From: Mariniblastus sp.
Lineage (GTDB): Bacteria > Planctomycetota > Planctomycetia > Pirellulales > Pirellulaceae
Direction of reading: 5' to 3'
NCBI GenBank assembly: GCA_022447605.1
Contig: JAKVBG010000024.1
Span: forward strand, 1 to 64,000
Length of the DNA stretch: 64,000 nucleotides
Made by a program: the position numbers and the translations under genes. Shown in pieces: positions 1-10,292 of this stretch. Position 1 is the stretch's first letter. Each line of letters opens with the position of its first letter. Below the pieces are notes generated by a model that saw nothing but the letters and a program-made list of their open reading frames with translations, made no database searches and had not been told where the DNA came from.

Positions 1-439
1 GCTAAAGAGTTGTGACTCGAACAGCGTTGCGTTGGTCGAACCGTACCCGACTTTCGTCCCGTTCAAATCGCCTTTCTACAGGCCTTTCTGAACATTAACT
101 GCGCAGTTTCGATCTGGGCCGTGCGGCGACCGTCGAGATTCACTCGCCGACCCGTTTCGACCCGCAAACCGCCCACCCGCCGGTTGCCGATGAAGCGAGG
201 TGGATTGAACATACTTTCGGGTCAAGCATCGCATAACATATGGAATCCCATTGGAAAGGTCTCCCCAGCTCCCACTTTTTCCGCCTGAACAGGAGACAGA
301 ATTTGTGGAAATTCGCACAGAAAATCCTTCCCATAGCTGATTGGCCCAGCTATTTTGGAGCCGCTCAAGGCAGCCGGCCTTCGGCCTTGCTTGAATCAGA
401 ATCATTATCAACTCATTGAAATATCCTGGAGCCACACCG
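1..439. other. intergenic / no gene recognised
   Basis: No open frame here resembles a protein family on either strand. The reverse-strand open stretches overlap the start of the PEP-CTERM gene and have no recognisable domains. The upstream neighbour lies outside the window, so this may be its downstream region plus the promoter region of the PEP-CTERM gene. I see no clear promoter, riboswitch or RNA gene. Confidence 0.5.
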
Positions 440-1651
440 ATGAAAAAATTGTCCTTCCTGATTTGCATGGTACTGTTTGCGCCGACGGCGCTTTTCGGAC
501 AACAGATCGACAGTGGCGAAACGGACCCCCACACCAACACAGGGGATCCCACAATGAACCTGGACGACAAGGATCTTTTCAACGAAGTGGTGTTCACCAA
601 TGAGCTCCAGGGCATCATGAATATTAATGCGGGTGGCGCGTTAAAAAACCGCAATTTTCTGTACAACACTGCCGGCAATTTCGAAACGCAAGCAGGCTCT
701 GTACAACAGTACGGCATCTTTAATTTTGCTCCCGAAAATAGTCAAGACTCAGACCAAGGTTTCTTTAACGATGGGACCTTCGTGAACGGGAAACGTGGTG
801 AGATTATCAAACATGGTGCCTGGTTTACCAACCATGGCATGGTCCACCAAGGAAAAGACGCAGTCATCACCAATTATGCGAGACTGGACAATACGGGTGC
901 AATCTTTAACAACCAACAAGGATCAGAAATCAACCTTCAGCAGAAAGGTACTCTCTACAATACGGGCACGATCTGGAGCAAAGGGACAATCAAAATCGCT
1001 GCGGAAGGTTGGCTATACAATGCTTACGGTGCCACCATATCCCTCTTGGATGACTGGGGCGCAGGAGGGCCATCCGGAAGTCCAGTCGGTGCTTTCCTTC
1101 TGGAACATCAAGGGAGATTTACCAACAAGGGAAGTTTCTATGGGGACTTCACGAACTACGGCGCTATTGATGGCACGGGCAACATCACTGGCGACGTCGT
1201 GGACCACGGCACCATGGCAGTGGGCAATTCGACCGGCGCCAAGACGATCGTAGGCAACTATTTCAAAGTCGATGGCAGCAAACACGTCGAGCTGGACGGC
1301 CTGTTTGACGGCGGAGGTGATCAATCGCTCACCGAATACGACTTCCTCGATGTAACAGGGAACGTTGAACTGGGCGGCGTGCTGGATCTTGAAGTCCTGG
1401 CAGGTTTCGAACTTCACCGCGGCAATTCGTTTAACATTTTACGCGTGGGTGGCACGCTTACGGGTCAGTTTGACGGCTTGGGCGAAGGTGATCTGGTCGG
1501 CAACTTCGGTGGCCAGGACGTGTTCATCAGCTACGTCGCTGGCGATGGCAACGACGTGGGGCTCTTTACCAACGCCGTACCCGAACCGACCACGGCACTG
1601 GTCTGGTCCCTGTTGGCCGGGCTCGGCCTGACGGTTCGCAGACGACGCTAG
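440..1651 (+). CDS. PEP-CTERM sorting domain protein, beta-helix-like
   Basis: Predicted exported protein of 403 residues. It starts MKKLSFLIC with a hydrophobic signal peptide ending near residue 20 (ALFGQ). The ATG at 440 is preferred over the in-frame ATG at 416 because the signal peptide begins there. The body (about residues 50-270) repeats short strands ending in N-x-G-type turns (FVNG, FTNHG, LDNTG, LYNTG, FTNKG), which suggests a right-handed beta-helix. The C-terminus reads VPEPTTALVWSLLAGLGL then RRRR, the tripartite PEP-CTERM signal: a PEP motif, a transmembrane helix and an Arg tail. In the known family this signal is cut by an exosortase and the protein is delivered to the surface or extracellular matrix. 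No exosortase gene is in this window. The function of the repeat region is unknown. Confidence 0.85.
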   Translation: MKKLSFLICMVLFAPTALFGQQIDSGETDPHTNTGDPTMNLDDKDLFNEVVFTNELQGIMNINAGGALKNRNFLYNTAGNFETQAGSVQQYGIFNFAPENSQDSDQGFFNDGTFVNGKRGEIIKHGAWFTNHGMVHQGKDAVITNYARLDNTGAIFNNQQGSEINLQQKGTLYNTGTIWSKGTIKIAAEGWLYNAYGATISLLDDWGAGGPSGSPVGAFLLEHQGRFTNKGSFYGDFTNYGAIDGTGNITGDVVDHGTMAVGNSTGAKTIVGNYFKVDGSKHVELDGLFDGGGDQSLTEYDFLDVTGNVELGGVLDLEVLAGFELHRGNSFNILRVGGTLTGQFDGLGEGDLVGNFGGQDVFISYVAGDGNDVGLFTNAVPEPTTALVWSLLAGLGLTVRRRR

Positions 1652-1672
1652 TCGTTCCGACGAAACAAGCTG

Positions 1673-1700
1673 ACCACGGCTCACCGCCGTGGTTTTTTTT
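1673..1700 (+). terminator. Rho-independent terminator after PEP-CTERM gene
   Basis: Perfect 8-bp stem (accacggc / gccgtggt) with a 5-nt loop followed by a run of seven T, 21 bases after the stop codon. It separates the PEP-CTERM gene from the next genes. Confidence 0.85.
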
Positions 1701-1826
1701 GCGCGCACGCCGTTTCGACAACATAAGGATTTTTCGTAGTGCGATCCCGGCTGTTCCAGCCGGCCCAGGGAAGATAAAAATGGGAGAGAAGGGAATGTCC
1801 ATGTTCTATAGCGACGAGGCGGCCTG

Positions 1827-2261
1827 ATGGCGATTACCAAACAGGAAGTGGTGGACCTGGTCAATCGGTTCCACGACTTGACCTGCATCAAAAAAGGGAC
1901 GGGCGAGGAACAGGCAAAATTTTTCCTGCACCCCGAACCCCGCATCTTTATCCTGCACGGCGAGGATATCACGCTGCAGCAGAATTACGAGATCCACCAA
2001 CGACTGGTGGACGAGCGGCACGTACCGAGTGATTCATGGGAAATCACCCAACTCTCAGACAACCCGGAGCGGGCCCGCGCCGTCGGGGCCGTCTACTGGC
2101 AGGGGCGGCCGGTCGATTCGCAAGAAGATGAACTGATCAAGGCCGTGGTGGGTGAGGACTGGGTGGTCCAGCGCGACGCCGCTGGCGCATTGAAAATCGC
2201 CCTCTACATCAACTCTTACCACCACTTTCTGCCCGATTCGGCCCCCATTGATTTAAAGTAG
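1827..2261 (+). CDS. SnoaL/NTF2-like hypothetical protein
   Basis: A 144-residue cytoplasmic protein with no signal peptide. Its N-terminal helix (VVDLVNRFHDLTCIKKGTG), followed by a strand-rich core with FFLHPEPRIFILHGED and a later VGAVYWQGR strand, fits the small alpha+beta cone of the SnoaL/NTF2 superfamily (PHA-type ester or steroid-isomerase-like folds). This is fold-level inference and no catalytic residues can be assigned. It lies 51 bases upstream of an SGNH-like esterase gene on the same strand, so the two may be co-transcribed. A strong terminator separates it from the PEP-CTERM gene upstream. Confidence 0.7.
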   Translation: MAITKQEVVDLVNRFHDLTCIKKGTGEEQAKFFLHPEPRIFILHGEDITLQQNYEIHQRLVDERHVPSDSWEITQLSDNPERARAVGAVYWQGRPVDSQEDELIKAVVGEDWVVQRDAAGALKIALYINSYHHFLPDSAPIDLK

Positions 2262-2312
2262 TGATCGGCGATCCGATTACCTTCCTACCAGCCCTGCACA
2301 AGGAACCGACCG

Positions 2313-3041
2313 ATGAACGTCTTAAAATCAACCATCTTGGCCGCACTACTGCTGGGACTCGCCTGGGGTGAAACGTGCCCGGGGCAATCCCCCGGCAAAC
2401 ATCTCTTCATCCTGTCGGGCCAATCGAACATGCAAGCCCATAAACCGGGCGAGGCATTTACGCCGGCCGTCAGCCAGGCCTTCGGCCAGGAGAACGTGAT
2501 CGTGGTGCAGGACGCGCTGGGAGGCCAACCGCTCCACCGCTGGTACAAAGATTGGAAAGCGCCCCAGGGGGAAACGCCCCAGCCGATCGGTGACCTGTAC
2601 GACCGACTGATGAAGAAGGTCCGACCGGCGATTGAAAACCAAACGCTCGCCTCGGTCACCTTTCTCTGGATGCAGGGGGAGAGGGATGCACGTATGCAAT
2701 GGGGTGAGGTTTACGGAGACAGCCTGCTCGGGCTGCACCGACAACTGAGCCGGGACCTGGAGCGGGACGATGTCAATTTCGTGATCGGCCGCCTGAGCGA
2801 CTTTGACATGCAGAACAAGCGTTACAAGCATTGGACCAAGGTCCGCGAAGCGCAAGTCGCCACGGCCGAGGGAAACCCTCGCTTTGACTGGGTCAACACC
2901 GACGACCTGAACGACGGGACGAACCGCAAAGGCAAAACAATCAAAGACGACCTGCACTACTCGGCCGACGGCTACAAGCAACTGGGCCAGCGGTTTGCCG
3001 AGAAATCGATCGGCCTGATCCGCCGGCACTCGGCGAAGTGA
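2313..3041 (+). CDS. Sialate O-acetylesterase-like carbohydrate esterase (SGNH fold)
   Basis: Exported 242-residue protein with a signal peptide (MNVLKSTILAALLLGLAWG). It carries the hallmark block LFILSGQSNMQ at about residues 31-41; the Ser of GQSN is the nucleophile in the SASA/DUF303 carbohydrate esterase family. Further marks are a GGQPL block, WMQGERDA (about residue 115), and the C-terminal DDLHYSADGY (about residue 210), which supplies the Asp-x-x-His of the SGNH triad. Family members remove acetyl groups from sialic acids or plant polysaccharides such as acetyl-xylan. The most likely role here is periplasmic deacetylation of polysaccharide, consistent with the sulfatase elsewhere in the window. 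Substrate cannot be deduced. Confidence 0.85.
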   Translation: MNVLKSTILAALLLGLAWGETCPGQSPGKHLFILSGQSNMQAHKPGEAFTPAVSQAFGQENVIVVQDALGGQPLHRWYKDWKAPQGETPQPIGDLYDRLMKKVRPAIENQTLASVTFLWMQGERDARMQWGEVYGDSLLGLHRQLSRDLERDDVNFVIGRLSDFDMQNKRYKHWTKVREAQVATAEGNPRFDWVNTDDLNDGTNRKGKTIKDDLHYSADGYKQLGQRFAEKSIGLIRRHSAK

Positions 3042-3253
3042 CGGCCCGGCCGCTGCGGATCGGGTCTCGGCACCGGGCGAACCGCCGCAGAACAACCGCT
3101 CATAATGGGTTCACCCGGTAAACTTTGCCATTGGCCCGGCAATTTTCCGGTTTTCCGTGGTGGCAACCGGGGCAACTGCTGTATTCGCCGATACGGGTTG
3201 CTTAAGATGTTGGCTCGTTGATACAAGCCTCACACACCGAAACGAGTCCCGCC

Positions 3254-4696
3254 ATGAACCCGACCCAAAATTCTCCGGTCACAGTCGCCCGCCTGGCGAT
3301 CATGATGTTTCTCCAGTTCTTCGTCTGGGGTGCATGGTACGTCACGGCACCCAACTATCTGTCTACGATTGGTTTCACGGCAACTGATTTTGGCTGGACC
3401 TACTCGGTCGGTCCGATTGCCGGAATCATCACACCCATTTTTGTCGGAATGGTAGCCGATCGATTCATCGCGGCCCAAAAAGTTCTTGGCATCATGCACC
3501 TTCTGGGTGGAGTGGTGATGATCGCGGCTACTTTCTTGATGCAATCAACCGATCCGGTTGCTGTCTCGATCAACCTAACCTTATTTGGTTACATGTTGAC
3601 GTACTATCCGACATTGGCACTGACCAATACGGTAGCCATGCGATCCATGTCCAATCCCGAAAAAGAGTTTCCGTTGATCAGGGTGTTTGGAACCATCGGT
3701 TGGATTGCAGCCGGGTTTGGGCTCAGTTTTGCCCAACTCGAAACCTCGATCGGGATGTTCTACGTCGCGGCGGGGGCCGCTTTTCTTCTGGGAGTATTCA
3801 GTTTCACACTTCCCAACACACCACCGGTCACGGACCAACGAGTTACCATCCGCCAGTTGTTCGGGTTGGATGCACTCGTTCTACTGAAAGATCGGTCCTA
3901 CTTGATCTTCATGGTCTCCTCGATTTTGATTTGCATCCCACTGGCGTTTTATTACCAGATCGCCAGCCGCGTGGTGGAAATGAATGAATTACCGATTGGT
4001 CAGACAATGTCTTACGGCCAGATATCGGAGATTTTCTTCATGCTTATCATGCCGTTCTTTTTTGTCCGACTGGGCGTCAAGTGGATGCTATTTATTGGCA
4101 TGTTGGCATGGGTTGTAAGATATGCCTTGTTCGCAGTAGGAGCCCCCAGTGACACAACCTGGATGATTATTGGCGGCATCGTTTTACACGGAATCTGTTA
4201 CGATTTCTTTTTCGTGACCGGTCAAATCTACACCGACAACAAAGCCACCGCTGCCATCAGGGCACAGGCCCAAGGCCTGCTCGTCATGCTAACACTTGGT
4301 GTTGGAATGCTTATCGGCGCTCAAGCTGCCGGTCAGGTTGAAAAATTCTGTACCCCCCCAGAGTCCATTGCCTTTAGAGAAGAAGGTAAAAAACAGGGAG
4401 AACTCATTGATCGCCTGAAGGACGATATCAAATCTGCCTCGACGGAGCTCCAACTGCCGGGGATCCGTGTCACCATCGCCGAACTCGAAGCAGGTCTGGT
4501 AGTGGCTGAAGCCAAGAAAAAAGAGCTGCGAATCAAAGAGTTGAAAGCGATCGATTGGCAAACCTTATGGGGATTACCGGCCGGTTTTGCTGCCGTGATC
4601 ATGATTATCTTTACCTTGACCTTCCACGATCGTCCCAAATCGGGCACCAGCCCTGAAGAGACCTCGGATGATCAAGGCAGTCCGTACGAAACTTAA
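3254..4696 (+). CDS. MFS transporter, nucleoside:H+ symporter family-like
   Basis: Integral membrane protein of 480 residues with about 12 membrane helices. The N-terminus ([18 protein letters not shown]) and the family-type blocks [24 protein letters not shown] and [11 protein letters not shown] match the Nuc_H_symport family (E. coli NupG/XapB). The ATG at 3254 is chosen; the upstream in-frame codon at 3218 adds a hydrophilic tail not typical of the family. An unusual insertion of roughly 75 residues, rich in Lys/Glu and likely helical (from about EKFCTPPES to KELKAIDWQ), sits between the last two helices, followed by a final helix and a polar tail. In the known family the substrate is a nucleoside driven by proton symport; here it is unproven. 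Confidence 0.85.
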   Translation: MNPTQNSPVTVARLAIMMFLQFFVWGAWYVTAPNYLSTIGFTATDFGWTYSVGPIAGIITPIFVGMVADRFIAAQKVLGIMHLLGGVVMIAATFLMQSTDPVAVSINLTLFGYMLTYYPTLALTNTVAMRSMSNPEKEFPLIRVFGTIGWIAAGFGLSFAQLETSIGMFYVAAGAAFLLGVFSFTLPNTPPVTDQRVTIRQLFGLDALVLLKDRSYLIFMVSSILICIPLAFYYQIASRVVEMNELPIGQTMSYGQISEIFFMLIMPFFFVRLGVKWMLFIGMLAWVVRYALFAVGAPSDTTWMIIGGIVLHGICYDFFFVTGQIYTDNKATAAIRAQAQGLLVMLTLGVGMLIGAQAAGQVEKFCTPPESIAFREEGKKQGELIDRLKDDIKSASTELQLPGIRVTIAELEAGLVVAEAKKKELRIKELKAIDWQTLWGLPAGFAAVIMIIFTLTFHDRPKSGTSPEETSDDQGSPYET

Positions 4697-4933
4697 ACCA
4701 GATTCAGATGGAACGGAAAATGCCGGGGCAATCCCCAGCGATCGCTCCGCGTTTTCCCTGGTTCTACGGTAAACAACAGGATTTCTTCCAGCGCGCCCCC
4801 TCCGACGGGAAACGGATGACGGTATAGGCGTACCGTTCATTCCGTTAATTTTCATCGAAGGCACGCGCCACCGACGCGGGGCCCACGATTTGAATTGCCA
4901 CCGGTTCAATTCGCGGACCTGGCCACCAGCCGA

Positions 4934-5578
4934 CTATTGGCCACCACCCACATCCTCCCCTTCGTCCCCACTGCCCAGCAGCGGTAAGAGGCGCATAACA
5001 TCCTTGAACGGGATGCTCTTGAGGTAACTGCGCCGCCCCTTTTTGAAGAACATCGTGGTCTGGCCGTCAGAAGACGAAAGCACATGGAAACATTCCCACC
5101 GCTCCTTGCCCAGATCATTCAGCGACTGCTCCGTCTCGGCCGTCGGCTGATTCAGGTCGAGGACCACCACCTTGTAGTGCCAGGCGCCCATGTTCTGGAT
5201 ATCCTCGGCCAACCATTCATGGGTCGAGCCAGCCGTCGTCATCCCCTGCTCTTTCAGGTACTCAAACGTCTCGGTCGCCCACTCACCCGTACTATCGGCC
5301 GCCTGGGAGGTCGACTCGGAGACATCCTGCATCCGCGCGGACAACCACTCGCTGGCCACTTCCGCCTGGGACGATCCTGATTCCTTCGCCTGGTCAATGA
5401 TCTTGGCAGCCCGGGCCAGGATGGAAGCATCGTCGGCATCCGCCTTGTCGTTGGCATCCGGTTCCTGCGTGACTTCTGCCGGCGCTGTACCGGGGGCGGG
5501 CATGTCGGAAGAGTCGCATCCGGCCAGGAAAAAGCAACCGGTCACGACCGGGACCCATAGGAAATTCCAGTTCATCAA
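4934..5578 (-). CDS. Lipoprotein with C-terminal DUF4177-like segment
   Basis: A 214-residue lipoprotein with an N-terminal hydrophobic stretch ending in the lipobox LAGC (Cys about residue 21). A long Ala/Ser/Asp/Glu-rich region with helical heptads (about 40-125) follows. Then comes a compact segment (about 130-185: WHYKVVVLDLNQ ... LNDLGKERWECFHVL) resembling the small DUF4177 fold, in which a Leu-x-x-Leu-Gly-x-x-x-Trp-Glu block is typical. The tail is acidic and Gly-rich. It is 9 bases downstream of the DUF1648 gene and probably in the same operon. Role unknown; an envelope-attached accessory protein is the most that can be said. Confidence 0.75.
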   Translation of the reverse strand: MMNWNFLWVPVVTGCFFLAGCDSSDMPAPGTAPAEVTQEPDANDKADADDASILARAAKIIDQAKESGSSQAEVASEWLSARMQDVSESTSQAADSTGEWATETFEYLKEQGMTTAGSTHEWLAEDIQNMGAWHYKVVVLDLNQPTAETEQSLNDLGKERWECFHVLSSSDGQTTMFFKKGRRSYLKSIPFKDVMRLLPLLGSGDEGEDVGGGQ

Positions 5579-5587
5579 GTCTCTCCT

Positions 5588-6088
5588 TCAAACAGGTTTT
5601 CTGAATCGAAACAGCAAATAGATAACGAGCCCTGCACAAAGGGCCAGGAACAGGCCAATCATCACCCACAAGCTGGGCCCCAAGTCACTCACGTTGCCCA
5701 GGGCGTACTGAACACTCATCTGGCAGAGGCCCATTACCAACCACAACTCGGCGCTGGCAATCAGCAACAGCATGCCGGAGATCCAGTTGAGTGTCTCCGT
5801 CCGCCGTTCGCCGCTCAGCCAATACTCCCGGTGGGGCAGGTTAATCAGTGAAACGGGCAGGTAGCGGACACCGACGGCCAAACCGACGAATACCACCAGG
5901 CAGCCGAGTTGAATCAACAGGTACGTCCAGACAAACTCCGCCGCTGAAACGACGTTGTCGGGGACCATGTTCTGGTCAAAGTGCATCGGGATTTCAGCCG
6001 GTAATCGAGGCCACCACCAGAGCACCAGTACCGCAGCCGAAACGATCGACACGACCAGCAAGGCGATGTTTGCTTTCAGCCAAATCAT
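5588..6088 (-). CDS. DUF1648 domain membrane protein
   Basis: A 166-residue membrane protein with four predicted helices. The first loop carries WPRLPAEIPMHFDQNM, matching the DUF1648 signature (LPxxIPxHF) found in SdpI-type and other small membrane proteins. In characterised relatives this domain occurs in immunity or signal-transducing membrane proteins, but DUF1648 alone does not assign a role. It is followed after 9 bases by the lipoprotein gene, suggesting joint expression. Confidence 0.8.
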   Translation of the reverse strand: MIWLKANIALLVVSIVSAAVLVLWWWPRLPAEIPMHFDQNMVPDNVVSAAEFVWTYLLIQLGCLVVFVGLAVGVRYLPVSLINLPHREYWLSGERRTETLNWISGMLLLIASAELWLVMGLCQMSVQYALGNVSDLGPSLWVMIGLFLALCAGLVIYLLFRFRKPV

Positions 6089-6254
6089 GGGCGAATCACC
6101 AGTTTCAAGCGGAACGGTCGTGAACCATTAACAGACCAGATGCCATTCGGTCGGTCCATCACGATCTTGGCAAAAAAGCCGGCTATCGGCGGGAAACGTC
6201 GGTAATTCAGGGGCGGTGCAACCCGGTTTTACAAGATCCGGCGGATGCCGCGAA

Positions 6255-7871
6255 TCACGATTTCAGGTTGTACAGAACATCGTCCACGCTCTGCTTGGCA
6301 TCACCAAACAGCATGTCCGTGTTCTCCTTGTAGAAGAGCGGGTTGTCCACGCCCGAGTACCCGGTTCCCATCGATCGTTTCAACACGATCACATTTTTCG
6401 CCTTCCAACACTCCAACACGGGCATCCCGTAAATCGGGCTGGCCGGATCATCCAGGGCGCCCGGGTTCACGATATCATTGGCCCCAATCACAAGCACCAC
6501 ATCGGTCTCCGGGAAATCGGCATTGATTTCATCCATCTCCAGGACGATGTCATACGGCACCCGCGCCTCGGCCAACAGGACATTCATATGGCCGGGCAGT
6601 CTTCCGGCGACCGGGTGAATCGCGAAACGGGTCCGGCAACCACGTTCCTTCAGTAACTCGGTGATCTCCAGGATCGGGTGCTGGGCCTGGGCCACCGCCA
6701 TCCCGTATCCGGGGATCACGATCACCTCCTTGGCATCCCGCAACAGGTCAGCCGCCTCGGCCGCGTCGATTGACGTGTACGTCAACTCTTCCCCGTCACC
6801 ACGGGCCGTTGCAGCTGGTGCGCCGGTCCCAAAACCTCCGGCAATCACACTGATGAAGGACCGGTTCATGGCATGGCACATGATGTAGCTCAGGATCGCT
6901 CCGCTACTACCGACCAGGGCACCCGTTACGATCAACAGGTCGTTGGGCAACATGAACCCGGTAGCCGCCGCTGCCCAACCGGAATAGCTGTTCAACATCG
7001 AGACAACCACCGGCATATCGGCACCGCCGATCGCCATCACCATGTGCACGCCAAAGACGAACGAAATGACCATCACCATCAGCAACGGGATCATCCCGAT
7101 AAAGATCGAGTCGGTCTGCGCGAACCAGATAGAAAGGCCAACACAAGCCAGCAGCATCAACAGATTGAGAAAATGCCTGGCCGGCAACATCAGTGGTTTA
7201 CTGTCGACTCGTCCATCCAGTTTGCCCCAGGCGATGACCGAACCGGTAAAGGTCAAGCCGCCGATAAAAACGCCCAGGACGATTTCGATCTTCTGTATCA
7301 GGTCGTGGTGGACCTCAGGACCCGACTCACCCTGGACCAGGTGTCCCACCGGCCAGAGGTAGACACTCAGTCCGACGAGTACGGCCGCCAGCCCGACAAA
7401 ACTGTGCAGGATCGCCACCAGTTGCGGCATGGCCGTCATTTCGACGCGCTTGGCCAGGACGGCGCCGACCAGGCCGCCAATCCCGATCGCCAGGATCAGC
7501 AGAACAGCCACCGCTGCCGTGATCGCCTCGATCTGGAACAGGGCCGCGATGATCGCCAGCGACATCCCGATGATGCCCAACACGTTTCCGCGCCGCGCCG
7601 TCTCGTGCTGGCTCAGTCCACCCAGACTCAAAATAAAACAGATGCCGGCAATCAGCCAAGCGACCAGGGGGATGCCCCATTTATCTTTCGACTCAACGTG
7701 ACCTGCAGGCGATTCGTGCGGGAGCGTTTCACCGTCCTCGCCGACAGCGACCTGGCTGGCATTCTGCGGGTCATCGCCCACAGAAAAAACAGCCCCTTCG
7801 ATGAAAGAAGCGACGCAAAAGGTAGTGAAAAAAACCACCACCAGCATAAACACGGCTCGTTTCCAGGCCAT
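6255..7871 (-). CDS. pntB: NAD(P) transhydrogenase subunit beta
   Basis: Membrane subunit of the proton-translocating transhydrogenase, which couples hydride transfer from NADH to NADP+ to proton entry. The protein has 538 residues. Family blocks include [15 protein letters not shown] and [24 protein letters not shown] sequence in the membrane domain. The NADP(H)-binding domain III at the C-terminus shows [17 protein letters not shown] (about residue 390), [27 protein letters not shown] and [16 protein letters not shown]. The start is 7 bases after the pntA stop, so the two form an operon. Unusual: about 65-70 residues precede the normal N-terminus, including a hydrophobic segment ([17 protein letters not shown]) and an acidic linker. 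E. coli PntB has about 462 residues. Confidence 0.96.
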   Translation of the reverse strand: MAWKRAVFMLVVVFFTTFCVASFIEGAVFSVGDDPQNASQVAVGEDGETLPHESPAGHVESKDKWGIPLVAWLIAGICFILSLGGLSQHETARRGNVLGIIGMSLAIIAALFQIEAITAAVAVLLILAIGIGGLVGAVLAKRVEMTAMPQLVAILHSFVGLAAVLVGLSVYLWPVGHLVQGESGPEVHHDLIQKIEIVLGVFIGGLTFTGSVIAWGKLDGRVDSKPLMLPARHFLNLLMLLACVGLSIWFAQTDSIFIGMIPLLMVMVISFVFGVHMVMAIGGADMPVVVSMLNSYSGWAAAATGFMLPNDLLIVTGALVGSSGAILSYIMCHAMNRSFISVIAGGFGTGAPAATARGDGEELTYTSIDAAEAADLLRDAKEVIVIPGYGMAVAQAQHPILEITELLKERGCRTRFAIHPVAGRLPGHMNVLLAEARVPYDIVLEMDEINADFPETDVVLVIGANDIVNPGALDDPASPIYGMPVLECWKAKNVIVLKRSMGTGYSGVDNPLFYKENTDMLFGDAKQSVDDVLYNLKS

Positions 7872-7878
7872 AATATTT

Positions 7879-9441
7879 TTAATCCTGTTTCCTGAACATT
7901 CCCAACATACGGTGGGTCACCAGAAATCCGCCCGCCACGTTGATCATGGCGATCAACACGGCCAAACCTGCCAATAATGTTGCGGTGACCGAGGAGAACG
8001 TGGATTCGGTCGAACCGGCCATTTGCAGCATACCACCGATGATGATGATACCGCTGATCGCGTTGGTGACACTCATCAAGGGAGTATGCAATGCGGGGGT
8101 CACGTTCCAGACGACTTGCCAACCGATAAAGCAGGCCAGCACGAAAACGGTAAAGTGTTGAATGAAGTCGGAGGGGGCGTATTGACCAATCAGGTACAGC
8201 AGCCCCAGTGCCAGGATCATCGCGATCCAGGTACCGATCCCGGTCCCCTTCTTGGCCGGCTCCACCGGCTTTGCAACCGCCGGAGCGGCTGCGGGTGCGG
8301 GAGTTGGCGACGGATTTTCAATCTCCGGGGGCGGCCAGGTCGTCTCTCCCTGGTAAGTCACCAAACTGCCACGGACCACCACGTCCTCGGTGTCGACGAC
8401 CAGCTGACCGTCTTTCTCCGAGGTCATGTCGGTCAACAGATTGACAATATTGTTGGCGTAGAGCGAACTCGATTGGGTCGGCAGGCGACTCGGCAAGTCC
8501 GTGTAACCGATAATCGTGACGCCATGGCGGACCACTTTTTCATGGGGTACCGTCAGTGCACAGTTGCCCCCCTGTTCGGCCGCCAGGTCGACAATCACAC
8601 TGCCCGGTCGCATGCTTTCGACCATTTCTGCCGTGATCAGCTTCGGGGCCGGTTTACCTGGAATCAAGGCGGTTGTCACAATGATGTCAACTTCCTTGCA
8701 CTGTTCGGCAAACAGGGCCATCTCGGCCGCGATGAACTCGTCGCTCATCGTTTTGGCGTAACCGCCCTCCCCTTCACCGGACTCCTCAAATTCCAGCTCG
8801 AGGAAATCGGCCCCCATACTCTTGACCTGGTCTTTGACTGCCAAGCGGGTATCGAAGGCACGAACAATGGCCCCCAATCCCTTGGCCGTTCCAATGGCAG
8901 CCAGACCGGCAACTCCCGCCCCAATCACCATCACCTTGGCAGGTGGAACTTTGCCGGCGGCCGTAATCTGTCCGGTAAAAAAACTACCGAACTCGTTGGC
9001 TGCCTCGACCACCGCCCGGTACCCGGCAATGTTGGCCATCGAACTGAGTGCATCCAGCTTCTGGGCCCGACTGATGCGCGGCACACAGTCCATCGCCAGC
9101 GTGGTAATGTTCTTTTCACGAAGTCGCTCGATGAGCGACTCGCTTCGCGCCGGCCAGATAAAACTGATCAGAGCAGCGCCCTGTTTCATGAGCGATATTT
9201 CTTTGTCTTCCGGCGCCAGGACCTTGATGATCAGGTCGCTTTGGCTCCACAACTGATCGCCGTCATCCACCATTTGGGCGCCCGCTTCTGCGTAGTACGC
9301 GTCGGGGAAATTGGCCGCATCGCCAGCCCCCGTTTGCACGTGTACGTCATAGCCCAAACCGATCAGTTTCTTGACGGAGGCGGGCGATGCCGCCACACGG
9401 CATTCGCCTTCAGCACATTCCTGGGGGACACCAATAATCAT
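7879..9441 (-). CDS. pntA: NAD(P) transhydrogenase subunit alpha
   Basis: Soluble NAD(H)-binding subunit with C-terminal membrane helices, 520 residues (E. coli PntA about 510). It begins [20 protein letters not shown], the usual alanine-dehydrogenase-like N-terminus, so the ATG at 9441 is chosen over upstream in-frame codons. The Rossmann motif [22 protein letters not shown] is near residue 165, followed by [11 protein letters not shown] and [16 protein letters not shown]. An Ala/Pro-rich linker ([19 protein letters not shown]) leads to about four membrane helices. It is thus the fused single-chain alpha form, not the split pntAA/pntAB form. It is directly followed by pntB. The pair supplies NADPH or balances NADH/NADPH pools. 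Confidence 0.96.
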   Translation of the reverse strand: MIIGVPQECAEGECRVAASPASVKKLIGLGYDVHVQTGAGDAANFPDAYYAEAGAQMVDDGDQLWSQSDLIIKVLAPEDKEISLMKQGAALISFIWPARSESLIERLREKNITTLAMDCVPRISRAQKLDALSSMANIAGYRAVVEAANEFGSFFTGQITAAGKVPPAKVMVIGAGVAGLAAIGTAKGLGAIVRAFDTRLAVKDQVKSMGADFLELEFEESGEGEGGYAKTMSDEFIAAEMALFAEQCKEVDIIVTTALIPGKPAPKLITAEMVESMRPGSVIVDLAAEQGGNCALTVPHEKVVRHGVTIIGYTDLPSRLPTQSSSLYANNIVNLLTDMTSEKDGQLVVDTEDVVVRGSLVTYQGETTWPPPEIENPSPTPAPAAAPAVAKPVEPAKKGTGIGTWIAMILALGLLYLIGQYAPSDFIQHFTVFVLACFIGWQVVWNVTPALHTPLMSVTNAISGIIIIGGMLQMAGSTESTFSSVTATLLAGLAVLIAMINVAGGFLVTHRMLGMFRKQD

Positions 9442-9598
9442 GTACGCGCGATTCTTTTGCAGGGATGAAAGGGTGTGGGTAATCGTTGCTTTTTTGAAGC
9501 GTTTGATCGTAATTGGGGGATGCTGTTCATACAAGCGGCCCAAGTTGGATTCCCCTGAACAGTGGGTGAAAACAGGGACGATTGTCACCCGTGAACCG

Positions 9599-10084
9599 CT
9601 AGTGAGGCGCGACCACCGGCTGAAACGGGCTGAAAAAAGGGGTTGTCGAGACAGCGGACCCCCTTCGGATCGCCCCGTTCCCCCTCGGCGCTGGCATGTG
9701 GTGAGGTATCCCCAACAGTCGCTCGACCAGTTCCAGGAAAACGGCGGGGCCAATCGAACCGTTCAAATGCATGGCCGGACCGAACGCATGGTCGCGGAGA
9801 ATCACCCCGGGGGATTGGTTTTTCGAGATGAACATCACGGCTGGCCTGGCGCCCGGCTGGTTTTGCAGAACCCGTTGCACCAGCTTAGGACCCAGGTATC
9901 GATCGGCTCGTTCCTGGCAGAGGATCATGCTCAGGGGAAACTGCAAGGCGCATTGGCTGGACGAGGAGAGATCCCGCGTTCGGCAGGTGTCATAACCCTG
10001 GCAATCGAGCAGGCGCTGATGGGTCGTCCAGTCCACCGGGTCCGGATCGATAATGAGAATGAGTCCACGTAGGGATGAGTCCAT
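9599..10084 (-). CDS. Degenerate response-regulator receiver-like protein
   Basis: A 161-residue protein. From MDSSLRGLILIIDPDP the pattern follows a CheY-like receiver: hydrophobic strand 1 ending in acidic residues (IIDPDP), helix 1 (TTHQRLLDCQGY), strand 3 (PLSMILCQE), strand 4 (PAVMFISKN), and a final helix. The position where the phospho-accepting Asp normally ends strand 3 reads Leu-Cys-Gln, and the usual Thr/Ser plus Lys are shifted. It would therefore be a pseudo-receiver that cannot be phosphorylated normally. The start at 10084 was chosen because the domain begins there; an upstream in-frame codon at 10123 exists. Family assignment rests on secondary-structure pattern and is moderate. 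Confidence 0.55.
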   Translation of the reverse strand: MDSSLRGLILIIDPDPVDWTTHQRLLDCQGYDTCRTRDLSSSSQCALQFPLSMILCQERADRYLGPKLVQRVLQNQPGARPAVMFISKNQSPGVILRDHAFGPAMHLNGSIGPAVFLELVERLLGIPHHMPAPRGNGAIRRGSAVSTTPFFSPFQPVVAPH

Positions 10085-10292
10085 GGAACGACTCCCGGGT
10101 GGAACTGGCAGGTCAGGGACCAATCCACTTGGCCGAGGAAAAAGAAATCGCGGTAATCAATCAGTGTATCGGCAATGGTCCGGAGAAAGTCCTTCCCTTT
10201 TACACCAGCCAATGCAGCCCGGAATACTGCCATAAACCGAAACGGACCGAGCCCCCGCTCGGTCACCTGATTATTCCAGCACCCTTGTCGAA

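Noticed and set aside
6873..7895. 340-residue forward-strand open frame opposite pntB
   Set aside because: Antisense shadow of pntB, highly enriched in Asp/Gln/His, no family features.
8023..9468. Long forward-strand open frame of 481 residues opposite pntA
   Set aside because: It is antisense to a certain gene, is full of Gln/Asp/His/Arg as expected from the complement of GC-rich codons, and shows no domain.
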